10,670 nt of DNA, taken from positions 16,280 through 26,949 of the forward strand of contig PBTA01000022.1 of assembly GCA_002726395.1 (NCBI GenBank), in the 5' to 3' direction. This DNA comes from Methanobacteriota archaeon. GTDB lineage: Archaea > Thermoplasmatota > Poseidoniia > Poseidoniales > Poseidoniaceae. The number at the start of each line of letters is the position of its first letter. The stretch's first letter is position 1. Below the pieces are notes generated by a model. The model searched no databases and was not told where the DNA came from. It saw only the letters and a list, made by a program, of their open reading frames with translations. The position numbers were made by a program, and so were the translations under genes. Shown here one piece after another: positions 1 through 8,700 of this stretch.

Positions 1-2
1 GA

Positions 3-167
3 GACGACCGCTCATCCAGAGATGGAGGCGCACGCAGAGACCGTGGACCACGCAGAGACGACCGTTCATCCAGAGATGGAGGCGCACGCAGAGAGCGCGG
101 ACCAAGAAGAGATGACCGACCAAGCAGGGATAGTCGTGGAAGCGACAGAGAGCGTGGACCAAGAAGG
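3..167 (+). repeat. Tandem 54-base coding repeat (2 near-perfect units and 1 degenerate unit)
   Basis: Unit 1 is 3-56, unit 2 is 57-110, and a diverged 57-base unit 3 is 111-167. Units 1 and 2 match at 49 of 54 positions by direct comparison. The period is a multiple of three, so it adds 18 residues per unit to the protein tail without breaking the frame. Low divergence between the first two units suggests a recent duplication or ongoing unit turnover. Confidence 0.85.
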
Positions 168-305
168 GAAGGAGGCGGTCGCCAAGAGCGAGACCCAACC
201 GTTCGTAAATTTCGTCGCGCTAGAGGTAAATCATCTGGTCATGCGCACAACAGAGGACCCCAACCCCTTGATACTCGTCCAATAAAAAGAAATAGAGATG
301 ATTAA
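3..305 (+). CDS. C-terminal RG/RD-rich repeat tail of an unidentified, probably nucleic-acid-binding protein (5' partial)
   Basis: The 3' end of a gene that begins before the window; the open frame runs from position 3 to a TAA at 303-305 and has no start codon inside the window. The 100 visible residues are low-complexity and rich in Arg, Gly, Asp and Ser. They begin with three tandem units (DDRSSRDGGARRDRGPRR, a near-identical second copy, and a degenerate 19-residue third copy), continue with further Arg-rich sequence, and end in KRNRDD. The frame is supported by the repeats: units 1 and 2 differ at five bases, and in this frame these give only Arg synonyms plus one Asp-to-Glu change. Arg/Gly-rich tails of this kind are known on DEAD-box RNA helicases and other RNA-binding proteins, where they add non-specific RNA affinity. 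Which catalytic or folded domain precedes this tail cannot be seen, so the product stays unnamed. The next gene starts 25 bases on, with no visible promoter between, so co-transcription is likely. Confidence 0.72.
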   Translation, partial: DDRSSRDGGARRDRGPRRDDRSSRDGGARRERGPRRDDRPSRDSRGSDRERGPRREGGGRQERDPTVRKFRRARGKSSGHAHNRGPQPLDTRPIKRNRDD

Positions 306-330
306 GTGATTCACTCACGAGCGTGGGTAT

Positions 331-1389
331 ATGAGCGCTGAAGATCACTACCTTGATGCGTTAGAAGCTCTTGATAATGGTAACAAAGAAGAAGCTTTGA
401 TTCAAGCATACAAAGTAGTGAAATTAGATCCTGAACATGCTGATGCATGGCAAGTGATTTCTGACTCTCATCTAAACCCAAATGGACAGGCAGATAACTT
501 AATTGAGGCTTCTAAATCACTGAGTGCCGTCAAGAAAATAGTGAATTTAGACCCTTCCAGAATTGATATGTGGGTGAGAGGGGGCAGATTACTTGCTGAT
601 GAATTAGGATTAATGATCGACGCCCTTGAATGGTGGCAAGAAGTTCGCCATCACGCCCCAGGTGAAGTTACTCCATTAATTGAACAAGCCACCATAATGG
701 CTGATTTGGGACTTTATGAAGAGGGTAGGGAAAGAATTGAGACTATATTGAACGAAAATATGGATGTGGCAACCAGCCAATACGGCAGAGTCCACCAATT
801 GCTTGGACTATTCAATTCGGCCATACAACAAGATCAAAATCAATATTTCAAACCCTGGGAAAAGCGCCACCCTGGTTGGCTAGCAATCGAATCAAAAATG
901 CGCAAACCACCAGTTTCTGAAACCTTCATATTCATGTTGGTTACTGTACCGATTCTGTTTGGTGTTGTTGTTTTATCAAACATGTTAGCAGGAGAAGGTT
1001 TTACTGCATTTTGTCTTACTTCAATCGTTATCTTTGTCGCTGTGATTGCCGGGATGAGATTTACCAAGAATATGTTTCGGAGTATCAACCGACCTGCATT
1101 TAACCTACTTAGAGCCATGAATTTTGAGTCTTCCACTGGGTATTCAGTTATTTCTGAAGAGATTAAGACCTCAGTACTGTATATGTATATACTGCAACGC
1201 AAACCTATTGCCTGGCAAGAAAGAATGCTATTGATTGTTGAAGAAGACACTGCGCTACCTAAAAACTGGAAGTTGGAACTGCCTGATTTTGAGTCCCATT
1301 TAGATGACTTAGGCTACATTGAAGATGGTGATGAACAATCACCATTCTGGGAAAATAGCGAAGCAGCAGAACCCCTAGAAGAGGAATAA
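331..1389 (+). CDS. TPR-repeat protein with a C-terminal transmembrane hairpin
   Basis: A 352-residue protein. Residues about 3-40 form a clear TPR-like helix pair ending in KLDPEHADAW. A second unit ends in NLDPSRIDMW (about 57-81), and two weaker helical pairs lie at about 83-110 and 115-141 (alternating small residues, LGLYEEG turn). TPR solenoids usually act as protein-docking scaffolds. Two hydrophobic segments follow, about 198-219 and 224-243, separated by a four-residue turn. They predict a membrane hairpin that leaves both the TPR domain and the acidic C-terminus (ending EEE) on the same, presumably cytoplasmic, side. No enzymatic motif is seen, so the partner and role are unknown. 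The ATG at 331 lacks a strong Shine-Dalgarno sequence (only a GTGGG stretch just upstream). The gene follows the RG-rich gene by 25 bases and is probably in its transcript. Its stop directly abuts that of the convergent hydrolase gene. Confidence 0.85.
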   Translation: MSAEDHYLDALEALDNGNKEEALIQAYKVVKLDPEHADAWQVISDSHLNPNGQADNLIEASKSLSAVKKIVNLDPSRIDMWVRGGRLLADELGLMIDALEWWQEVRHHAPGEVTPLIEQATIMADLGLYEEGRERIETILNENMDVATSQYGRVHQLLGLFNSAIQQDQNQYFKPWEKRHPGWLAIESKMRKPPVSETFIFMLVTVPILFGVVVLSNMLAGEGFTAFCLTSIVIFVAVIAGMRFTKNMFRSINRPAFNLLRAMNFESSTGYSVISEEIKTSVLYMYILQRKPIAWQERMLLIVEEDTALPKNWKLELPDFESHLDDLGYIEDGDEQSPFWENSEAAEPLEEE

Positions 1390-2655
1390 TCACGTTCCTG
1401 CGTTGTAATCGTCTAAGTAAGCAACTTGCTCTTCAGTCAGTGAATCAATATCGAAACCTAGTGTTGCAAGCTTAGTTGTTGCGAGACCTTGGTCTTGTTC
1501 AGTTGTGATATCATACACTATCGGTTGCATATCCTTGCCTTCTTTAGCTAGACGGCAAAGTGCTAGATATTGGTTGGCAAACGACATATCCATTACTTCT
1601 GATGGATGTCCTTCTGCTGCTGCAAGATTAACTAGGCGTCCGTCTGCAAGCAGGAAAATTTTCCTACCATCGTTCATAGTATACTCATTATTGTTATCTC
1701 GAATGGTTCGCTTACTTGCCGCTAATCCTTCTAAGTCTTCGATATTTATTTCGCAATCATAATGCCCAGTATTGGAAATTATCGCACCATCTTTCATCGA
1801 GGCAAAATGTCGCTCAACAATTACGTCTTTCATACCAGTAGCTGTACAGAATATGTCCCCTAAGGCTGCAGCTTCATCCATCTTCATGACTCTAAAACCG
1901 TCCATTATTGCTCTTAGAGCAGGTAGAGGGTCTATTTCAGTGATTATTACATTGGCGCCCATTCCTTGAGCCCTCATAGCGACACCTTTACCACAATGTC
2001 CATATCCAGAAACAACAAAGGTTTTTCCGGCAATTAATACAGAAGTGGCTCTAAGTATCCCATCAATGGTTGATTGACCAGTTCCGTAAACATTGTCAAA
2101 ATCCCACTTTGTGATAGCATCGTTAACTGCGATAACTGGATATTTCAAATCTCCAGCCTTACCCATAGCCCTTAATCTGTGGACTCCAGTCGTAGTTTCT
2201 TCAGTGCCGCCAATAACTCCTGCAGCATATTCTTCCTTTTCACCGTGAACACGAACGATTAGATCTGCACCATCATCAAGAGTCAGAGTCGGATTAAACT
2301 CTAGTGTCTTGTCGATACACCAGTAGAAATCATCGACGCTTTGACCATGCCATGCATGGATGGAATATCCTTCTTCAGCAAGCCATGCGGCAACATCATC
2401 CTGAGTTGATAATGGATTACAACCAGACCAAGAAATTTCAGCCCCGGCGGCGGCTATTGTTTCAATCAATACTGCGGTTTCTTTGGTGACGTGAAGACAT
2501 CCAGCAACTCTCATCCCTGCTAGTGGTTTGGTCTTTAGCGCCTCTTCTTTTAGCGCAGCTAAAACTGGCATTCTGGCTCTTGCCCAATCTACTCTTAATG
2601 ACCCGGATTCTGCCAGATTCATATCTGCTACTGTGTACTTGTCAGTCTTGTCCAT
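1390..2655 (-). CDS. ahcY: S-adenosyl-L-homocysteine hydrolase (adenosylhomocysteinase), short archaeal type
   Basis: A 421-residue cytosolic NAD-dependent enzyme that splits S-adenosylhomocysteine into adenosine and homocysteine, removing the product inhibitor of methyltransferases and feeding the methionine/SAM cycle. The family signatures are all present: CLHVTKETA (His55), LDDGADL (Asp127/128), EETTTGVHRL (152-161, substrate pocket), NDAITKWDFDN (Lys183 and Asp187), the Rossmann loop SGYGHCGKG (216-224), SNTGHYDCE (His298) and LLADGRLVNLAAAEGHPSEVM (336-355). These align with the catalytic His55, Asp131, Glu156, Lys186, Asp190 and His301 of the human enzyme. Length fits archaeal homologues. 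It lacks the C-terminal KPDHYRY segment of animal enzymes, which donates NAD contacts to the neighbouring subunit, and ends in YNAGT instead. Some archaeal homologues prefer S-inosylhomocysteine, so the true substrate is open. The ATG at 2655 starts 67 bases after the giant gene's stop, without a clear Shine-Dalgarno or TATA box. The gene may be read through or leaderless. Confidence 0.96.
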   Translation of the reverse strand: MDKTDKYTVADMNLAESGSLRVDWARARMPVLAALKEEALKTKPLAGMRVAGCLHVTKETAVLIETIAAAGAEISWSGCNPLSTQDDVAAWLAEEGYSIHAWHGQSVDDFYWCIDKTLEFNPTLTLDDGADLIVRVHGEKEEYAAGVIGGTEETTTGVHRLRAMGKAGDLKYPVIAVNDAITKWDFDNVYGTGQSTIDGILRATSVLIAGKTFVVSGYGHCGKGVAMRAQGMGANVIITEIDPLPALRAIMDGFRVMKMDEAAALGDIFCTATGMKDVIVERHFASMKDGAIISNTGHYDCEINIEDLEGLAASKRTIRDNNNEYTMNDGRKIFLLADGRLVNLAAAEGHPSEVMDMSFANQYLALCRLAKEGKDMQPIVYDITTEQDQGLATTKLATLGFDIDSLTEEQVAYLDDYNAGT

Positions 2656-2677
2656 GGGCGACGCTACAACCGGTCAC

Positions 2678-2716
2678 TTTTGAACTCATTGACTAATTGC
2701 CAAATCAGTTTCAAAA
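2678..2716 (-). other. Imperfect inverted repeat in the gap between the giant gene and ahcY
   Basis: Arms TTTTGAA (2678-2684) and TTCAAAA (2710-2716) are perfect complements. The pairing continues inward with one bulged base and one mismatch (CT/AG, then ATT/AAT on the transcribed strand), leaving a loop of about 12 bases. It begins a few bases past the giant gene's TAA. It could be a 3' hairpin protecting or ending the long transcript, or an operator upstream of ahcY. On the transcript the U-run precedes the stem rather than following it, unlike a classical intrinsic terminator. The arms are AT-rich, so chance cannot be excluded. Confidence 0.3.
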
Positions 2717-2722
2717 ATGATG

Positions 2723-5700
2723 TTATCCTTGTTGTTGAATGTATGCTGCTGCATATTGTTGTGCATAGGCTGCGGCAGTCTGCTCATCATAACCTTGAGT
2801 GATAAACTGCTGGTAGTATTGTTGATACGCAGCATCCATCGCAGGGTTGGTGGCAACTGGTGTTGCTGCTTGAGTGGCTTGTTGTTGAGGTTGTGCGCCT
2901 CCGCCCGTGAGTCCCGCTTGAGCTGCATATTGTGCTGCATACGATCTTGCTGTATCTTCAGGATATCCCTGTGCGATTAGTTGTTGGACATATTGCTCAA
3001 CAGGGTCTTGTTCTTGGAAAGCCCCAGTTAGGCTGAAGTCTTTGTAATCTCCATCCATGCCATCTCCTCCGCTTCTTCGTAGGAATAATAGCGTTAAGAC
3101 GACTATCAAGATTAAGATAACAGCTCCAACACCTATTACCATGATATTACTGTCAGACTGAGCACCATCGCCTCCATCATTGGATGATGGAGCAACCCAT
3201 TCACCATTTTCTAGAGAATACTCGCCATCCCAATCACATTCACCATTGATGAAGATCCATTTGCCCTCAGGGTCTGCTAATATCACATCATCTGGAACCG
3301 TCACTCCACGGCATATTGGTAACGATAGCGTGATAGTACTTGGATTGTATAACTGCACATAGTTTGGATCATTTAGCGGGAGTTGTTGTTCTGCATTCCA
3401 GCGTTTTTCTGAATCTTTCAGAGGATCAAACTCGTAAATTCTTATGTAAATTATGACATCTACCGGATTATTAGAGTGGAATCTATCGATATCTAGACTC
3501 AACTGGAAAGAGTCACTAGTTCCAACTGGATTCTTGAGAACTGCTAATTCTTTTGTTCCCTTAGCTGTTTCTCGTACTCTTACGTCTGTTTGGTCTAATA
3601 GAGATTCATTCCAAGTTATTTCCACGTACGTATCACTTTCATCTGAACCTGACACGACAAATCCTGAAAGGTTGTAGAATGAATTAGTGTAACCTTGTTG
3701 GTCGCCCCAGTTGGTGAATTCAATAACTGGAGGTTCATCGCCAAAACCTTGTGGTTTTACATCGAAACAGAATTCCATATCATCATCCCATTTACCTGAT
3801 TTATCGTACACTGTTAACTTAATCTTAATTGGTTGGATTGGTGATTCTGTATTTGGGTTGTAAGTGAGATTTCTACCCGCATACGATTCTCCATTTTCAT
3901 CAACACCATAACCACCAAAGGTATATTGCCAAACACCCAGGCTTGATTCGTATTGGATGTAGGTATTTGCATTGACATTAATTGCCTGATCCCACGGCTT
4001 ATCAAACAGTACTTCCCATTCGTACCTCTCAATCCCGTTACCTTCTAGGGCATCAGGATCTGTTGAATTAAAGGCATTGAAATCAATTGGTAGTTGGCCA
4101 CTTTCATCAAGGGTTATCTCATATTTAGGGTAATTATCTAGGCTAGAACAAGTTCCAACATACTCGATGTTGTCGGCATAACTGTCTTTCATAACCACAT
4201 AAGCATCGGCAATTGGGTTGAATGCGTCAGCATTTGCATCATTAGTCTCAACTGTCACTGACAACATTCTTGAATGACCGTTATCATCGTGCAGCCAAAG
4301 AGTAATTGTCCATTGCTCTCCTTGTTTACATTCTCCTTGAGTCCCGATTGACTTACAGAAATCCATTACTGGTGAAGATTCTGTTTCAAACAATGGGGAT
4401 GTATAATGGTCGATTTGACCTGGAGCCATGGTTCCTAAATCCCAAGACGTTGGCCCAGAAATCAGCCAATCGGTTTGCAAACTTACTTGTGCATCAGATT
4501 GGTAACTAAAGGTTAGTTGTGCGTTACTCTTCATGTACACAGTTGCATATCCGGCACCTAATGCAGGATCAGGAACTACACCATCAATCAAGATATCAGT
4601 TCCATCTCTCATTTCACCAAATGGATTTGGATAATCATTTACTTGATAGGCCAGGACGTTACTAAGCAAAGCAAAGTCCGAACTTGATGCATTACCTGAC
4701 TTTGCTTCAAGGTCGATGGTGGAAATAATCATTCCACCTTGTCCATAGCTACAAATCCCCAACAGAACATCTTCAATGCTTGTTGAATCACGAATAATTG
4801 GTTGGAAACTTGCAACATTTTGGTTACCTGAACAAATCTTAGGCACATCAGAAGTAGCCTCGCTACCGATGTCTAGTGCTGAATTGGCTACTGGAGTAAA
4901 TACCTCAAATTTATTCTCATCAATGTTATTCATAATTGGATGGAATTCATCGTATACTTCCATATCCGCATAGGTTATCTCTGCACCATTCGTTTTGTCA
5001 TCAATCACCAAACCTAGAGGTAATCTTGGTTCAACATTTGTTTGAAGCCCGTAGGTTTGAGTCCCATGTGGTGCCAAATGCGCTTGAATTGTACCACCAC
5101 TGCTCATGAAATTAACTAACACTTGCTTTCGGTCAACATTGCTGACTGTATCAGATATAGTCTTGTAATATGCTTTCCCATCATCCTTTGCAGTGTTGAA
5201 ATCTTGCCATGGCAAGATAATTTTATCGAAGTTAGTAAACCAATTAGTCTTGAAATAATCATCCCAATCATTCATGGCAAATTGAGTATAAGACATACCA
5301 TTAGCCGCAATATCTTCGATGATTCTGGAGGTGCCGCTGGTCTTATCAGATAGTATTGCAATATCGACTTCATCGGCAAATGTTGCATGGAAATATACTG
5401 GATCTCCTGATGGAGTACCATCATCTAGTTGGGCACGGTAACTGATGTTGTATGTGTGTCCATCCTGATATCCGGCCCAAGGAGTAAACGATAAGGCAAT
5501 TCTTTCACCATTCAACAGAGATTGGGCTGGTCCAGCACTGACACTGTGGGCAAGAGAGCCTGTGGTCTCGTCAAACACTTCCATATAGAATACATAGTCC
5601 CCTTCAAGAACTCCATTTGTTGCCGTCATCTCCCAATTGTGAGTCAAAGAACTATCAATTGGCAGAACACAATTTTGCCTAACCTCATCCAAACAAGCTA

Positions 5701-8700
5701 ACCTCTTAGGTTGACTCAAAACAATGTCTACTGATTTTACGTCAAATATAACACGCTTGATGTTATTTGCAGTTGATAATTCATCGTTTCCATACCAGTT
5801 GGTACCAACTGTGGTATTGTCGAAGATAGTCTCTACTTCAACCATGTATACGCCGGACACGAAATCGTGCTCTGCAATTAGGTCAGTTGAAGAATCTTCA
5901 GCATCTACAGAGGTTCGGCTTATTGAATAAGAGTTATCCTCGACGAAAGTAAATTCTTTCAAGGTGATATTGTTTATTCCAACACCTTTGAAACCATCAT
6001 TTATGCCATTTCTCCCATCATCATCTGAGAAGAAATCAAAGTTTAAGTCAACTGTTGAGTCTGCTAGTGAGATACATTGTGTATCCCACTCACCAGAGTC
6101 AGGAGAGGTTGTATTCAAAACATACAAATGAGTCAAATCAAGAGTTGTAGTTTTGACTAACCTGTCGGAATTAAAGAATACATTCCAATTACCGCTTAGT
6201 CCATCGGTGGTTCTTGGGTCGCCAATGTATTCAATCTCCTCAAAGTCGATTGGATTAGTTTCGTTGACTATCCCGTTTCCATCTTCATCTATTTGGCAGG
6301 TTCCATCTTCATTGTAATCATTCCATTGTCCGTAAACAATAGCAGTATTATCAGTAGAATCCTTGGTGAAATCAACCGTCACGGCCATGTAATCGCTCGG
6401 TTCAATATTGCCTTGTGAGTCTACTTCAAAGAAGGTATCAGCATAATACTCGAATGATAGAGATACGAAATCGCTTTCTAAGTCTTCAAGATCAATATCT
6501 GTGATGGTCATTGTTTCATTTTCCCATGCGTCACCGTATCCCAGTGTTGCTGTCTGGCAAGGGTGGCCAAACCAGTATGAGTTACTGTTGAAAACTAAGT
6601 CAGATGGGCAATCCAAGGTGTCGTTGTATGTTGTACCCTTTGGATTGTTACTTTGAGTATATCTAGTCCCGTCTGTAGAGTTATCAAACGTGATAATACA
6701 ATCAGATCCTGGGTTGCCACATTGTACTGTGTCGGGGTCGGCAGTGAATACTGTTGCAGTGACATCAAAGTCAACTATTGTGTTTCCATAGTTGTTAGTA
6801 GTAGCTGAAATTGGATATGTTCCTTGAGCGTAAAGCTGACCAGGTTCGAAATAATCTATCGATTCAAGTGCCGGGTCATACAAATTAAACGGCGTCACGT
6901 AACCGACGATTTCGTCGTTTAGTACCTGTTCATCCCAACCGTTATTTGATAATACTGCAGAAATACGATAAGTCGTATCATTCATAAAGTTGGCTTGCAG
7001 ATTTGCAACGTATTCTTGACCTGGACCCAAATTATTCAATTGGATTTGAGTTTGTTGATTTTGCACATTAGGGAAGAATGCAGTATTCTGTTTGAAGATG
7101 GTAAGATTATCAAATGCAAAGCCATCATTCCCTGTCCATGTAGATTCATTTTCATCTGAAATGGAACCCTCGAAACCAGTTCTAAATCTGAAACGCAAAT
7201 CAACAGTCTCTCCTGCCCATGGGCTCAAATCGAAGGTACCTAGGCCTTCGTCGGTGAAATTATTCCAAGCGTAAAAGGTGTTGAATGATTGAATTCCATA
7301 GTAGTAAAGACCTTCTGCATATCCGCCATAGGCATTTTCTTTGATTACTCTGTCAGTGTCAAAACCGCCCCACATCGAGGTACGTGACCAGCATGCTCCT
7401 TCGATGTAAGCTGTGACTGGGCAACTGATAGTAGACCATCCAGTCTCTTCACTACCAACCTCAATCATTGCTAAGTCGTCCCAAACATCACCGACTACGA
7501 ACCCGTTGGTATCGGCACTACCAAGAGCACCAAAGCCAAGATCTTGGAATAATTCAACACTCATGAAAGCACGGTCTGAGCCTGTCAAATCAACATCTCT
7601 TAGCACCATTGCTTCGTCCCAATTGGCGCCATATCCAGTCCATTCCCCGCCGGTACTGTTGGTTTTGGTTTCACCAGACCACATGAAGTGGGTTGGGTTA
7701 AGATAATTGGCAGAGTAATCTGCTTGCGATTCATCAGGATCGGTACCAGACCCGCTAGATGGAGTTGTTTGTTCGTTCCAGTGGTGATTTCCATCAACAT
7801 AATCAATGTAATCCCAAGTACATCCTGAGCCGCATGCTCCGACATTTTCTGGAGTATCCCAATCATTAGCATACACGGTTTGATTAGTTGAATTAAGTTC
7901 ATCCACGACCTTTAGTTCAACGTCCAAAGTCGCACTTTGACCATTAAGAACATTCATACCGGTATTGGTTACTGTCACGTTTATGTCTCGAAGACCTTCA
8001 CCAACAACCCCAAAAGAGCGGTCTACTGGAGAAATCTCAATTCCTGAAACTGACAAGTCTTGGCTATCCATCTCAATGACAGAAATTGTATCATATTGGC
8101 CATCCCAGCCAAAGTTATCTCTCCAACCACCAAATCTCCAGTTCTTGTGTGCAACAACTATGTCTGGCGCAGAGTTTGCGCCGCCTGCCAACTGTCCTAC
8201 TTCTGCTGTGTGCGGTCTTCGGCCAGCAGCATATGATAGAGGACTTAGATGGCCACCACTACCGTCTGAAAGAGTAACTTGAATCGAAGTAGGGTAATTT
8301 AGGAAGAAATTGGATGAAGTACCTCCAGCGGAGTCAGTGGAATTTTGTTGATACGCAAGAGTTGGGTTGATGAAATCGGGTTGCTGGTCTCCGTTCAAGT
8401 CAGCAACAGTCAAAGTCCATGAAATGTATGGGCCAAAATAGGCCTTCTGCGGAGATGTCCATGTACCTGAAGTCGATGATGTGACGTAGGTCACATTCTC
8501 GATGTCGGCATCATTTAATGCCAATACATCTGCAGTACCATCGCCATCTAAATCGGCAACTGCCAAATCAGATGAAGTTTCTGTTTGCATGTTAATCACG
8601 TGCTCTCCTACACCAGGAGTGGTGCTGAAAGTGTAAGTTAGTGGGAAAGTATTGGTTTGGCAATTAAATTCAACAATTGACACGTTGTCATCATGACCGG

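Noticed and set aside
22..285. An 87-residue open frame beginning MEAHAETVDH on the plus strand
   Set aside because: It overlaps the RG-rich frame on the same strand. Its repeats exist only because the DNA repeat length is a multiple of three; differences between repeat units change its residues but are silent or conservative in the other frame, which also runs further.
305..315. Short palindrome AGTGA-T-TCACT between the RG-rich gene and the TPR gene
   Set aside because: Five-base arms are too short to separate from chance, and no promoter element is nearby.
840..1250. A 136-residue minus-strand frame inside the TPR gene
   Set aside because: It covers the antisense of the membrane hairpin and has no motif or start signal; the plus-strand gene explains the region.
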